Shown in pieces: positions 53,281 through 63,358 of a stretch of 64,000 nucleotides of DNA (its first letter is position 1; every line of letters begins with the position of its first letter). The notes under the pieces are model-generated. The model saw nothing but the letters and a program-made list of their open reading frames with translations, had not been told where the DNA came from and did not search any database. Origin of the DNA: Paenibacillus swuensis (GTDB lineage Bacteria > Bacillota > Bacilli > Paenibacillales > DY6). Made by a program: the position numbers and the translations under genes. The stretch is from the NCBI RefSeq assembly GCF_001644605.1, contig NZ_CP011388.1:1783001-1847000 (forward strand). Direction: 5' to 3'.

Positions 53281-54639
53281 TTAGTTGTTTTTCATTGTGA
53301 AAGCTTCGTCTAATATCGATAGAGCAACCTGAAGCTGCCCTTTCGAAGTAATTAACGGCGGATAGAGCGACAGTACATTTCCCTGGGACACTTTAAAGCT
53401 AAGTCCGCGTTCCAGACAGTGATACAAGATCTTCTCCGCTTCGTCGACCGCCTTCTCTTTCGTCACCCGGTTCGTCACCAGTTCGATGCCGGCCAACATG
53501 CCGATCAGACGGATGTCGCCGATAAGGTTGTGTTTGTGTTGAAGTTGTAGGAGTTCCTTCCGTAGATAGGTTTCCATCTCGAGTACATGTTGAAGAAGTT
53601 GGTTCTCCTCGATATAGCGAATGGTAGCAAGGGCTGCAACGGCACCTAAGGGTGATTTTTCATGTGTATAATGACCGAGTGATGTGTATCCCGCAATATC
53701 CAAATGTTCCTTTACTATGAGCGCGGCCAGGGGCATAACACCCCCGCCCAAACCTTTCCCGATGACGACCATGTCCGGTTCAACACCATAATGCTCGAAT
53801 GCGAACATTGTGCCTGTGCGTCCAAGAGCAATGGCGGTTTCGTCCAGAATGAGCAATGCGCCATGCCTGTCGCACAACGCCCGCACCTTCTTGTAGTAGT
53901 CCATAGGAGGAATTTGTACATCCGTGTTCCTAACCGTTTCAATGATCACCGCGCCGATTTCTCCCGCTTCTTTCTCCAGCACATATTGGAGGTATCGCAA
54001 GGAAAGCTCTTCATCATTGTCTTGTCCAAAAGAAGACCGATAGGAATTGAACGGCGGCACATGTTCCGATCCCGGCATAAGCGGACCCAGCCCGCTGCGG
54101 AAAAGGGCTTCACCGCCGACCGATAAAGCGTCCAGGGACGCGCCGTGAAAGGCGTCCCACATGGACAGCGTCTTATGCTTGCCCGTGACCAGGCGAGCCA
54201 ACTTCAAGGCCATGCCGATGGCTGAAGTTGCTCCGGGTGCAAACAGCACTTTGTTCAGGGAACCCGGGGCAAGTTCGGCCAGTTTGCGCGCGAGCTCGAT
54301 GGACGGTCTATTGGTGAATCTGCGCGGTGAAAACGGCAGAATGTCCAGTTGCTCTTTAACAGCTTCTATCACATAAGGATTGCGGTAACCCACTTGATGA
54401 ACGTTATTGCCGTGAAAGTCCATGTATCTTTTACCATCCACATCTTGAATATAGATGCCTTCACATGACTCCAGAACCTGCAAACATGGCGTGGATAAGG
54501 ATTGATGGAGAAAGTAGCGCTCGTCATCGTCTAAAAGTCGGCGCGCCGCATCACTTTGACGCGCCCTCCATTGATCTCTGCTTGCGGAAAAGTTAATATC
54601 CCCTTCACCTTTAAGCGGAGGGTACAAGAATTGTGTCAA
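53281..54639 (-). CDS. pbfA: PLP-dependent lyase, probable (R)-1-hydroxy-2-aminoethylphosphonate ammonia-lyase
   Basis: A class-III aminotransferase-fold protein of 452 residues. The PLP lysine is Lys295 in IGKGLGGGVMPLAAL and the ring-nitrogen Asp is Asp266 in ILDETAIALG. PbfA-type lyases remove ammonia from hydroxylated aminoethylphosphonate to give phosphonoacetaldehyde, feeding PhnX. AAGGAG fixes the TTG start; an earlier TTG is upstream of it. The gene is upstream of the Pho-box, so it has a separate promoter. The family call rests on the cluster; ornithine-type transaminase is the alternative. Confidence 0.75.
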   Translation of the reverse strand: MTQFLYPPLKGEGDINFSASRDQWRARQSDAARRLLDDDERYFLHQSLSTPCLQVLESCEGIYIQDVDGKRYMDFHGNNVHQVGYRNPYVIEAVKEQLDILPFSPRRFTNRPSIELARKLAELAPGSLNKVLFAPGATSAIGMALKLARLVTGKHKTLSMWDAFHGASLDALSVGGEALFRSGLGPLMPGSEHVPPFNSYRSSFGQDNDEELSLRYLQYVLEKEAGEIGAVIIETVRNTDVQIPPMDYYKKVRALCDRHGALLILDETAIALGRTGTMFAFEHYGVEPDMVVIGKGLGGGVMPLAALIVKEHLDIAGYTSLGHYTHEKSPLGAVAALATIRYIEENQLLQHVLEMETYLRKELLQLQHKHNLIGDIRLIGMLAGIELVTNRVTKEKAVDEAEKILYHCLERGLSFKVSQGNVLSLYPPLITSKGQLQVALSILDEAFTMKNN

Positions 54640-54774
54640 TTGAATAATCTCCTTCAGCAACAGGTTTGGTTTCCTTGTTACTTTAAAGCGAGATTGTCAT
54701 GTCAGTATTAATGCAACGTAAAGTCAATGTATTGTTTTGCGTTTAGTTGGTATTTGTTTGTTTTTTTATGCATA

Positions 54775-54808
54775 ATAAAAACCCTTACCACATGAATGCA
54801 GTAAGGGT
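54775..54808 (-). terminator. Terminator of the giant SLH protein gene
   Basis: ACCCTTAC pairs with GTAAGGGT, followed by five T on the minus strand. Confidence 0.75.
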
Positions 54809-54824
54809 CCGGGTTAATATAAAG

Positions 54825-57800
54825 TTATGCTTGATCCAACAGCATATAAAGATTGTGTAACGCTTTAATACTTTCCGCTCTGGTTGCAGTTCCTTGAGGA
54901 TTGAAGTTATTGTTCCCCTGCCCCTGCAGCAGATTCAGTTCCTTGGTCGCCGCAATGGCTTCTTTGGCCCACGCTGGCGTTTGAGAAATGTCATTAAATT
55001 CGCTTTTTGCAGAAGGGGAAACTTTAACTGTGGCTGCGTACTCGTAAGCCTTTATCAGCATTAAAGCCATCTCTTGACGAGTCAAAAACGCGTCCGGGCT
55101 AAATTGATTAACCCCGGTGCCTGTAACAATACCCGCATGAGCCGCCGCTTTCACTTCATCCGCATACCAAACGTTTCCAGGCACATCCGTGAAGGAAAGG
55201 GCTGAGTCTGCCTTAATCCCCAACATGCGCACTACTAATGCGGCGAACTCCGCACGGGTTGTCTTCCGCTTCGGTGCGAACTGATCGGACCCAACGCCTT
55301 TGGCAATATGCTTGGATGACATGATGGCAACAGCATGCCCTCCCCAATGATCAGAAGGTAAATCAGCGTATTCCGCAGCATATTCCACAACTCCGTACTT
55401 ACTGAAGTGATGAACGGATGCTGTCAGCTTACCGTCTCTCAGCTTACCTCCTACATACTCGATAGTTCCGTTATCCGCAAAATAATACATACCCGCCAGA
55501 TCGGTTTTTCCTTCCGAATTTACCAGAAGTGTAATCTCTATCGGCGTTTTAAATTCTGTTAATGCTTTCTTAGTACCATCTGCGGTAATAATCGATAACG
55601 AGAAATCCAGAATATCCCCAGCAAGTTTCAATTTGGCTGAAGTTTGTTGTTCTGCCCGAATCATCATTTGCTGCACTTCGGAACGATCGACAACATCCAT
55701 ATCCAGTGTTATTTTCGCAGAAGCAAGCTGATCAGCAGGGATAAGTTTGAGTAATTCTTTCAAAACATCTGCCGGCACACTTAAGGAATACTGATCATGC
55801 TTAATGATTAAAGGTAAATCGTTGAGCAGGTCCAAGCTATTACCGGGGAGAATAAGTTTTCGTATTTCTTTCGTAAGTTCAAGAACGTATGCCTGTCCTT
55901 GCCTCGAGTTCTTTAACATTTCGCCGTTTACTTCCCGAATCTCCCGATTTGGAATGACCGGAGGAACAACCGGCTCAGGACCTGGATCCGGGTTCGAATC
56001 CGGGTCCGGTTTCGGATTTGGGTCCGGTTTCGGATCCGGTTCGGAAGGTTTCGCCTTAACCTCAATACTCATAGAAGTCCTAAATCCACCATACACGGCG
56101 GAGATCACAGATGTTCCTTCGCCAACAGCCAGGATATTCCCGGACTCGTTAACTGTGGCTACGCTTGAGTCACTGCTGGTATATAAGGCTCCGTTATTTA
56201 CAACAGCGGTTGTGCCGTTGGAATATACACTTTCCAACACAGTGGGTGCAGATTCTCCAATGACATATGAAGCTTTACCGGTCAACGATAATCCGGTAAC
56301 TTCGGGTGTTACCGAAGGCCCCGGCTCCACGGTAATAAGGCTGTCCGCGTACACATTATGGACGACACTGGCGGCTCTCACCACCGCATTTCCCTCTGCG
56401 ATTGCAAGCACTGTTCCGTCAGGTTGAACGGAAACTACGGAACCCGTGCTGCCTGCGGCAGGTTGTGAACTGTATACCGACCATGTCACGCTTTGATCAG
56501 CGCTATCCGGAGATACCGTCGCTTGAAGCTTCGTTTGCTCTCCCGCCTTTAGCTTAACCTCTGGCTTGTCCAACCGGATCGACTCCGATTCTTCTTGTTT
56601 CCCGAGCGTAAACGAGTCAACGACCCGTCCGCCAACCGTCTTCGTGATAAATGTAAGAGTATTTTTAGTGATTTCAATAGACGCGTACATTTGCGTTAAT
56701 TCCGCATCCGTAACCTTTTGCCATGGACGCTCCGTCAATGAATAGAATTTCGGTCCTGTTGATCCGGCCACAACATAATTTGTGCCTTGTCCGTCCGGAA
56801 CGATTTTGCCGCCTTTCATCGGATGGGTACGTAAGTAAATATGATCATGTCCGTTCAGAACCAGATCGACTCCGTTCGCTTCCAACACAGGCGCCCATAG
56901 GTTCCGCACATCTAACGTATCATAAATACTGCCGTAAGGACCTCTGTGGAACATAGCAATTGTCCATTTGGATTTTGACTGCGCCAGATCCTTCTCCAGC
57001 CACTCTTTCTGTGCTTCATAGTCCCGTTCGCTGTTAAGCACGACAAAATGCGCATTTTTATAATTAAACGAGAAGTTCGTGCCCTTCAGATTCTCTAATC
57101 CATTGCCTGCCTGATTAAAATGAGCGTTAAAATCACTGTTACCGGTTTTATCCGAATATTCGTGATTACCAATCACCGATACCAATGTGGTTTTGAGCAA
57201 CTGTTCCTGAGCGGTGCTGTACCACATGTTCCATTCATTCTCCAAGTAGCCTTTATCCACCATGTCTCCGGCATGCATGACGAACTGAGCATCGGGATGT
57301 TCGTCCATCGCCTTTTGGACCGTATTTCCCCAAAGCTGATATCCCTTTAAATCACTGGCCTGGGAGTCCGCAAAATAGAGAAACTTCATCGCGCCCTCAC
57401 TGTTGCTTGCTGTTGAGAATTTACCTTGGGCGCTGTAGTTCCCTTTGCCGTCCCCAACCCGATACACATAAGAAGTACCCTGCTTCAGTTTGTTTGCTTC
57501 CGCTTTATGAACCCGCACCGTTCCCAGGTCAAGCGTGTTATACAACGAAGTATTTCCTGTATACTTCTCGACGTTGGAAGCGTTAAAATCGGTGAATTTC
57601 TTCTCTTCCACAAGTTCAACAACCGTCTCTTCCGTCAACGGGTGGGTATGCCATATGAATTTTCTTGAAGTTGCCGCGTCGTCACCCATACCCACACTGA
57701 TATTATGAGGGACCGCGCTGCCGGCCAGCTTGAACACTTTGAACGGCATGACTGCGCTGTATTGATTGTTTTTCTTAGCTTGAAGTTGATATTCTTTGAC

Positions 57801-60800
57801 TGTCTGTGTCAATGTCGATGTCATGAGCTTCCCTTGCGCATCTGTAACGCCTATGCTGGCTCCGTCTGCTAATATAGCAGCTCCCTGCACAGGAAGTCCT
57901 TGCTCATCTTTTACAGAGATGGATGTGAAAAAGCCCTGCGCCACCCCATTAGGATCCCATTCCAACTGCAGATGCTGTCTGATTTCGGATGAAATCGGAA
58001 GTCCAAAGAAAGGAAATGCGGTATCTCCTGTATCCGTGAACTGAATGATTCCTTTCACGAATCGGAACAGGTTGGCATCCTTCGCCGTTGGTTTCACCTT
58101 ATATTGAATACTGATAAACTCATCGGTATCGTTTAAATCCGTAAGATGAATATTGTTCATGTTCAATTGAACCGTTCCATAGGTTGAATTAATGACGGAA
58201 GAGACGTTAGCCCCGCTTAGTTTAGCTCCGTGCACAATGTGCACATCTTCTATTTTTGAAGGATCGAAGCCCCATTCCACTTGAGCATTCCTTATGCTTT
58301 TTACTTTCTCCGCTGTAACTTGTAATGCGTAAATATGACCGGAATACACGGTTGGCGGCGTCGTAAAACTCAGTTTAGCCGAGTCCGTATCCACTTGAAA
58401 GGTCCATTCTTTCGTTGTTTGGTTACCTGACAAGTCTTTCACTTGAACCTTCACTTGATGTACGCCGTCCGCCAGCGGAACATTAGGTGTGTAATGAATC
58501 TTTCCTTCCGGCGGGTACAGCGCATGAGGAACCAGACTGCCGTCCACGTACATACGTATTTTGTCCGGATCAATTAGTGTCGTCCCAGGATGTGTAGCTT
58601 GATTGTATCCGTAATCTTCACCGTAAGCCGTAATCACAGGTGTTGAATCCGCTGTAATACCGCTTTGTGCAGGACTTATTTTCTTGATTATCGGCGGATC
58701 CATATCATCCTTGGCCGGACCGTACAGCGCGCGAATATTATCCACGTAGATGGCGCCGGCATCCTTCTTGGCTGCCTGAGTTTCCATATATCTCACCGGC
58801 ATATCCATCGTCAGCGGCAATGCTCGCCCTTTCGGAACCGCAGCCTCCATGTACTTCCACCCTTTGAAATCCACGCCGATCGTCTGATCTACAAAATCTA
58901 ACCCGATTGCTCCTTTCGGGTCGCGCAATTGAGCCCGTAGCCAGTGCTTGTTACCGTCGCCATAAACCCACATACTGATTTTCTCAGGGTACCCGGGAAT
59001 TTGTATATAATTGGCCGCATTCTTGGCTTGCAGGTAAGCACCGGACGTGCCGGGTTTGCCCGTAAAATCATAGGCCAGCTTTAACGCTTTGTTGCCGAAA
59101 CGAACGAACTCTTCCTCGGACTCGAGGCTAACCGTCGTGGTATTATATTGCGCTCCTGCCGAAGGATAGTAGCGATCCAGGTTTGTTTCAAAGTCCTCCA
59201 ATATAACCGGCGGCAATCCCACGTTTACATTCAGGGAGGCTTCAATCCCTTTGTATTTCACAATAATCTTACCGGTTTTTTCGGTTTCCGTTGTAGCGGT
59301 GAAAACACCGTCAGCGGTAATGGTCCCGATCGGTCCTTCCACGCTCCATTCCATTTGATTGTTGGCTGCTTGAATAACTTGCCCGTTACGAAGCGCGATA
59401 ACGTTTATTTTCTCCGAAGATCCGGAACCCAGCGTTTTTTCCGCATCCGCAAACTTGAGCTCCGTTAACTGATTTACAACTTCCACATTACCTATGCCTG
59501 TCAATCCATCCGCCGCGACATTAATTTCGCTTACACCCGGCACCATGCCCGCTGTAAATTGTCCGGCGTTATCGATGGCGCCTATGGACGGATTTACCGT
59601 CCAAACGGGAGTCCCTGTAAAGGAAGCCGGATGTCCTTGCGCATCGATACCCGCTGTACTAAAGGTAAACGATGAGCCCGTCAGTACCCGCTCTGTACTC
59701 GGCTTCACCACTAATCTGGACGCGGGGCCTTCGGGCGCCCGATTCACAAGCAATATGCCATTCGCTGTCTTGCGCTCGCTGCCGTCGGAAGGTCGGTTCA
59801 ACACTTTACGCGCAGTCTCTCCCGGTAAGCGCGCAACGAACGTAGAGGAACCGCCGCCGTCCAGATTCAGCGCGTTGACTACGCCCATATCTTTCATCAA
59901 CTGTCCGACTTCCTGCAGTTGCATGCCTTCACTGACTCCCGGCTGTCTGCCGTCCATCTCAAGCATGACAACGGATCCGTCCGCTTTAGTCCCGATGGCG
60001 GTTCTCGGTGCGAGGGAGGTATCCCCTTGAGGAATGACATTGCCGTCTTGTACAAGCAGTACATTACCCCCGATCGACATGGTAACATTCTGCCAAGCTT
60101 GTTCTAATTGAAAGCTGGCGGTCACTTCATCACCCGCCTGTAACCCGTTCAATACGGACCGCTTCGTGCCCGATGCGGACAGCACGACCTGGCCTGGAGC
60201 CAACATCGTGTTGCCTTTATTCTTATGTACCTCTTTGACGCGGAGCGTCATCGTACTTCCGGTTTTCAGTTCACCGGAAACGATGTCCAATACCACTTCA
60301 TCGCCGAGGTCGTTCGTTGTTGTAGAAGTATGAAAATCTGAAGAATACAGGATGAGTGCGTCTGTGCTTCTTAACCGGTTAATGTGCGAAATAGGCGTCG
60401 TGGTTCCTTGAATCGTAACCGTACGGGCCAGTTCCGGACTGGGTCCATACAGCGTTGAACCGTCCGGCTTGATGCCGAAGGCGAACCAGTTCGAAGGCGG
60501 ACTTGTCAGGATCTTGCCTCCGCCCATGAACAAACCGAGCGGAACGCCTGTCGATAAATCATAGAAATCCCCATTGACGGCAGCAATGACCCGGTTGCCC
60601 GTCTTGTCGGCATCCGAGGCCATCTTGGTAACGCCTTGCATACCGTAAACCTTGCCGTCTGTCATTCCCGGCTCTAACGCGAGCGCTGGGTTGTTTGCCG
60701 GGTTAAATTCCACCGCGTGAACTTTTTGCGGTCCCCTGGACATTTGTAAATCATAGTTCGTATACGTGGCTCCCGGTGCAAGCTCCATGCTGCGTTCGTC

Positions 60801-60926
60801 CAATACTTGACCTATCGCAGTCGTTTGAGCTGCCGCCAGGGCTTGTCCCATAGGTAAAATGACGGTTAAAACCATGATAAAACTTAATAATGCGCTCAAT
60901 CGTTTTCTGTACCCTGTTGTACTCAT
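54825..60926 (-). CDS. Giant SLH-anchored protein with phosphodiester glycosidase and metallophosphatase domains
   Basis: A 2033-residue surface protein. AGGAGG fixes the ATG; a signal peptide (about 1-32, ending ALAAA) follows. Approximate domains: phosphodiester glycosidase/NAGPA (60-395; AAVNGDFYDLS, NLDGGGSSTFVARLPGE), Ig-like (400-560), a carbohydrate-binding-like segment (575-735), a further Ig-like part, a cohesin-like domain (848-970), a purple-acid-phosphatase-type FN3 domain (1070-1170), a calcineurin-like phosphoesterase (1178-1400; GDMVDKG, GNHEYS, NGHDHIYLR), Ig-like repeats, a Pro/Asp linker (1629-1655) and three SLH domains (1849-2032). It likely hydrolyses phosphoesters at the cell wall. 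A PhoP-type promoter lies upstream. Confidence 0.9.
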   Translation of the reverse strand: MSTTGYRKRLSALLSFIMVLTVILPMGQALAAAQTTAIGQVLDERSMELAPGATYTNYDLQMSRGPQKVHAVEFNPANNPALALEPGMTDGKVYGMQGVTKMASDADKTGNRVIAAVNGDFYDLSTGVPLGLFMGGGKILTSPPSNWFAFGIKPDGSTLYGPSPELARTVTIQGTTTPISHINRLRSTDALILYSSDFHTSTTTNDLGDEVVLDIVSGELKTGSTMTLRVKEVHKNKGNTMLAPGQVVLSASGTKRSVLNGLQAGDEVTASFQLEQAWQNVTMSIGGNVLLVQDGNVIPQGDTSLAPRTAIGTKADGSVVMLEMDGRQPGVSEGMQLQEVGQLMKDMGVVNALNLDGGGSSTFVARLPGETARKVLNRPSDGSERKTANGILLVNRAPEGPASRLVVKPSTERVLTGSSFTFSTAGIDAQGHPASFTGTPVWTVNPSIGAIDNAGQFTAGMVPGVSEINVAADGLTGIGNVEVVNQLTELKFADAEKTLGSGSSEKINVIALRNGQVIQAANNQMEWSVEGPIGTITADGVFTATTETEKTGKIIVKYKGIEASLNVNVGLPPVILEDFETNLDRYYPSAGAQYNTTTVSLESEEEFVRFGNKALKLAYDFTGKPGTSGAYLQAKNAANYIQIPGYPEKISMWVYGDGNKHWLRAQLRDPKGAIGLDFVDQTIGVDFKGWKYMEAAVPKGRALPLTMDMPVRYMETQAAKKDAGAIYVDNIRALYGPAKDDMDPPIIKKISPAQSGITADSTPVITAYGEDYGYNQATHPGTTLIDPDKIRMYVDGSLVPHALYPPEGKIHYTPNVPLADGVHQVKVQVKDLSGNQTTKEWTFQVDTDSAKLSFTTPPTVYSGHIYALQVTAEKVKSIRNAQVEWGFDPSKIEDVHIVHGAKLSGANVSSVINSTYGTVQLNMNNIHLTDLNDTDEFISIQYKVKPTAKDANLFRFVKGIIQFTDTGDTAFPFFGLPISSEIRQHLQLEWDPNGVAQGFFTSISVKDEQGLPVQGAAILADGASIGVTDAQGKLMTSTLTQTVKEYQLQAKKNNQYSAVMPFKVFKLAGSAVPHNISVGMGDDAATSRKFIWHTHPLTEETVVELVEEKKFTDFNASNVEKYTGNTSLYNTLDLGTVRVHKAEANKLKQGTSYVYRVGDGKGNYSAQGKFSTASNSEGAMKFLYFADSQASDLKGYQLWGNTVQKAMDEHPDAQFVMHAGDMVDKGYLENEWNMWYSTAQEQLLKTTLVSVIGNHEYSDKTGNSDFNAHFNQAGNGLENLKGTNFSFNYKNAHFVVLNSERDYEAQKEWLEKDLAQSKSKWTIAMFHRGPYGSIYDTLDVRNLWAPVLEANGVDLVLNGHDHIYLRTHPMKGGKIVPDGQGTNYVVAGSTGPKFYSLTERPWQKVTDAELTQMYASIEITKNTLTFITKTVGGRVVDSFTLGKQEESESIRLDKPEVKLKAGEQTKLQATVSPDSADQSVTWSVYSSQPAAGSTGSVVSVQPDGTVLAIAEGNAVVRAASVVHNVYADSLITVEPGPSVTPEVTGLSLTGKASYVIGESAPTVLESVYSNGTTAVVNNGALYTSSDSSVATVNESGNILAVGEGTSVISAVYGGFRTSMSIEVKAKPSEPDPKPDPNPKPDPDSNPDPGPEPVVPPVIPNREIREVNGEMLKNSRQGQAYVLELTKEIRKLILPGNSLDLLNDLPLIIKHDQYSLSVPADVLKELLKLIPADQLASAKITLDMDVVDRSEVQQMMIRAEQQTSAKLKLAGDILDFSLSIITADGTKKALTEFKTPIEITLLVNSEGKTDLAGMYYFADNGTIEYVGGKLRDGKLTASVHHFSKYGVVEYAAEYADLPSDHWGGHAVAIMSSKHIAKGVGSDQFAPKRKTTRAEFAALVVRMLGIKADSALSFTDVPGNVWYADEVKAAAHAGIVTGTGVNQFSPDAFLTRQEMALMLIKAYEYAATVKVSPSAKSEFNDISQTPAWAKEAIAATKELNLLQGQGNNNFNPQGTATRAESIKALHNLYMLLDQA

Positions 60927-60960
60927 GTTTGTCCTCCTAAGCTGAATGAATTCGAGGACA

Positions 60961-61014
60961 AGTATAAACGTCATTTGTTAACTAAAGTGGCTTAAAACTT
61001 TAATGATATGTAAA
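60961..61014 (-). promoter_or_regulatory. PhoP-box promoter of the giant phosphoesterase gene
   Basis: Minus strand: TTTACA, TTAAAG, AGCCAC, TTAACA at exact 11-base intervals, then nine bases and TATACT. The layout equals that of the phosphonate importer promoter; three of four hexamers resemble the PhoP repeat. The transcription start is near 60954. Confidence 0.65.
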
Positions 61015-61151
61015 GACGAAAGGTAAGCGGTTGCCGAATCCACAAAAGTCCATTGTCCGGTTTGACCCACTCCAATTTTCACCCTTGTACATACCATGGT
61101 TAAAACTGTTCCTGAAGGTGCAGCAACTGTGATGGAGACGGAGATGATCGC

Positions 61152-61931
61152 TTGAAGATTGATGTGTTTATACCTGCAATTGAGAAAGACCTGGGCACCC
61201 TGCCCTATGTTATAGACAGTTTGCGTAAATACGTGCGGCACCCCCTCGGCACCATTTACATTGTTTCGCCTGAAAGTTCCAAGATCCGCCGTATGTGCGC
61301 GCGTAAAAGCTGCAATTTCGTCCATGAAGGCACCGTGCTGCCCATTTCCAAAAAAGATATCCACTACCGCTCCGCCCGCTGGGATCGTTCCGGCTGGTTA
61401 CTGCAGCAGTTATTAAAGCTGAGCGGCGACCGGGTGTGCACCGCAAGCCATTACCTGGTTATTGATGCGGACACGATCTTGATCCGTCCCCATACGTTTA
61501 AATCGGACGGTAAGACTGTGTTCTACTACCGCAAGTGGAGCCAGCCCGAATATTTCCGCACACATCGCAAATTAATGGGAACTTCCGCTAAAGCGCCTCA
61601 TTCTTTTGTAGCGCATTACATGCTGTTTGAACGCGCCAAGGTGGCAGCTTTGAAGAAACGAATCGAAGCCAGGCACGGCATGCCTTGGTATCGCGCCATC
61701 CTGCGCAGCATTGACCGTACACAGCAATTCGGTTTTTCGGAATTCGAAACCTACGGCAACGTATTTCACGCTCAGGATCCGGGGGGGATCCGATTTCGCA
61801 AGTGTCTGAACCTGAGTCTGCACCGCAGCGTCGCCTCCCTGACAGCGTCTCAAAAGAAAGCTTATGCCGGCAAATATCGTTCACTTTCCTTTCATAAACG
61901 CAAAGGTTACAGCATCGCGCGCAAAGGTTAG
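61152..61931 (+). CDS. DUF6492 family protein (glycosyltransferase-like)
   Basis: A 259-residue protein beginning KIDVFIPAIEKDLGTLPYVIDSLRKY. The DADT of VIDADTILIRP resembles the metal-binding DxD motif of GT-A glycosyltransferases. A basic C-terminus (FHKRKGYSIARKG) follows. The TTG start follows GGAG; no better start is available. It is 33 bases before the mannose-1-phosphate guanylyltransferase gene, suggesting joint work in a polysaccharide or glycan pathway. Confidence 0.75.
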   Translation: MKIDVFIPAIEKDLGTLPYVIDSLRKYVRHPLGTIYIVSPESSKIRRMCARKSCNFVHEGTVLPISKKDIHYRSARWDRSGWLLQQLLKLSGDRVCTASHYLVIDADTILIRPHTFKSDGKTVFYYRKWSQPEYFRTHRKLMGTSAKAPHSFVAHYMLFERAKVAALKKRIEARHGMPWYRAILRSIDRTQQFGFSEFETYGNVFHAQDPGGIRFRKCLNLSLHRSVASLTASQKKAYAGKYRSLSFHKRKGYSIARKG

Positions 61932-61964
61932 CAAGTCTTAACCGCAAATCCAGGAGGTGTTGAA

Positions 61965-63299
61965 GTGAGAGTTGTGTTACTGTGCGGAGGTTCGGGCAAG
62001 CGATTATGGCCTCTGTCGAATGATGTCCGGTCCAAAATATACCTAAAACAACTCACTGCTCCCGACGGTCAACCGGAATCCATGATTCAACGGGTATGCC
62101 GTCAGTTGGAGGCGTCGGGCTTGCTCAGCTCGACGATCATTGTCACGCATGCGTCCCAGGTTGAAATTACCCGCAATCATATCGGGTATTCGGTTCCGAT
62201 TCTGGCCGAACCGATGAAGAAAGGGACCTTCACGGCGGTTGCCCTTGTGGCTGCCTTCATCCATGCTCAGTTGGGACTTCGTTCCGATGAGGTTCTGATC
62301 GTGTTGCCGGCGGATGTATTCGCGGAGGACGGCTATTTCATTGCTTTATCGAAGTTGCCTAAAGTTCTGGATGCAACAAAAGCCGATTTGGCTTTCTTGG
62401 GCACCGTGCCTTCGCAACCTTCGGAGCAGTTTGGGTACATCGTGCCGAAGGTGGGCAGCGATATTCGGAGCGGGGATGTGCTACAGGTAGACCGGTTTGT
62501 GGAAAAACCTGAAGAAGAGCACGCCATGGGTTTAGTTCGGCAAGGAGCGTTGTGGAATTGCGGCGTATTCGCTTTCCAATTGGGATTCATGCTGGATAAG
62601 ATGAAAGCCGCCGGTTTTCCTTGGAAGTTTGAAGATATGCTCTTGCAATATCCTGGACTGACGGAGCTTAGCTTCGACAAGGAGATTGCCGAGAAATCGG
62701 GTAATGCCGTCGTTGTTCCCTATTGCGGCGCATGGACGGACTTGGGGCAGTGGGGGACGTTAACGGAGCTGTTTGACCGACAAGTATCCGGCTTTGGAAC
62801 CGTGTCGCCCGACAGCGTTAACACCCATCTGGTTAATGAGCTGTCTGTGCCTGTGCATGTTATCAATATCAGCAACGCGATTATCGCCGCGGGTCCTGAC
62901 GGCATCCTTGTTGCCGATAAGGAAAGCAGCGCCCGCATAAAAGAGGAACTTCTGCGTGCTCCGTTGCCTGTTGCGATGTATGAGGAGTGGAGCTGGGGTG
63001 AGTCCACAGTGTTGGATTTCACGCTGACCGGCAGCCTGGAAACGATCACTCGCAAGCTAAACGTTCGTCCCGGGGAAGTGATTGGAAAACAAGTTTATGC
63101 GACAAGCGATCTCGTTTGGGTGGTGCTGACAGGACGCGGGGAAGTCAGTTCAGGGAAGCTTATACGCGAATTGGCACCGGGTGAAAGCGTACAGATCCCG
63201 CGAGGTGTTGACCACAGCATTCGCGTTGTCGGGAATGAGGAATTGATGCTTCTGGAAGTAAGGACAGGTCAGGTGCTGGGGAAGAGCGGTAAAGTTTAA
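61965..63299 (+). CDS. manC: Mannose-1-phosphate guanylyltransferase
   Basis: It makes GDP-mannose from GTP and mannose 1-phosphate. The nucleotidyltransferase domain (about 1-280) has GGSGKRLWPLS near residue 9 and FVEKPEEEHA. The C-terminal cupin-like region (about 345-440; WVVLTGRGE, VQIPRGVDHSI) fits the bifunctional or ManC-type form, though the 444-residue length is a little short. AGGAGG precedes the GTG start. Related pyrophosphorylases are possible. Confidence 0.87.
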   Translation: MRVVLLCGGSGKRLWPLSNDVRSKIYLKQLTAPDGQPESMIQRVCRQLEASGLLSSTIIVTHASQVEITRNHIGYSVPILAEPMKKGTFTAVALVAAFIHAQLGLRSDEVLIVLPADVFAEDGYFIALSKLPKVLDATKADLAFLGTVPSQPSEQFGYIVPKVGSDIRSGDVLQVDRFVEKPEEEHAMGLVRQGALWNCGVFAFQLGFMLDKMKAAGFPWKFEDMLLQYPGLTELSFDKEIAEKSGNAVVVPYCGAWTDLGQWGTLTELFDRQVSGFGTVSPDSVNTHLVNELSVPVHVINISNAIIAAGPDGILVADKESSARIKEELLRAPLPVAMYEEWSWGESTVLDFTLTGSLETITRKLNVRPGEVIGKQVYATSDLVWVVLTGRGEVSSGKLIRELAPGESVQIPRGVDHSIRVVGNEELMLLEVRTGQVLGKSGKV

Positions 63300-63311
63300 A
63301 GTTGATAATGG

Positions 63312-63347
63312 AAACAGCCCTCCCGAGAATCCCAGGGAGGGCTGTTT
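63312..63347. terminator. Bidirectional terminator between convergent genes
   Basis: AAACAGCCCTCCC pairs with GGGAGGGCTGTTT, separating manC from the alpha-galactosidase. Confidence 0.8.
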
Positions 63348-63358
63348 GCTGAACTCGC

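Noticed and set aside
54640-54760. PhoP box upstream of pbfA
   Set aside because: AAAACA and TTGACT stand 11 bases apart there, but the repeat is short and the distance to a -10 does not match the two better sites.
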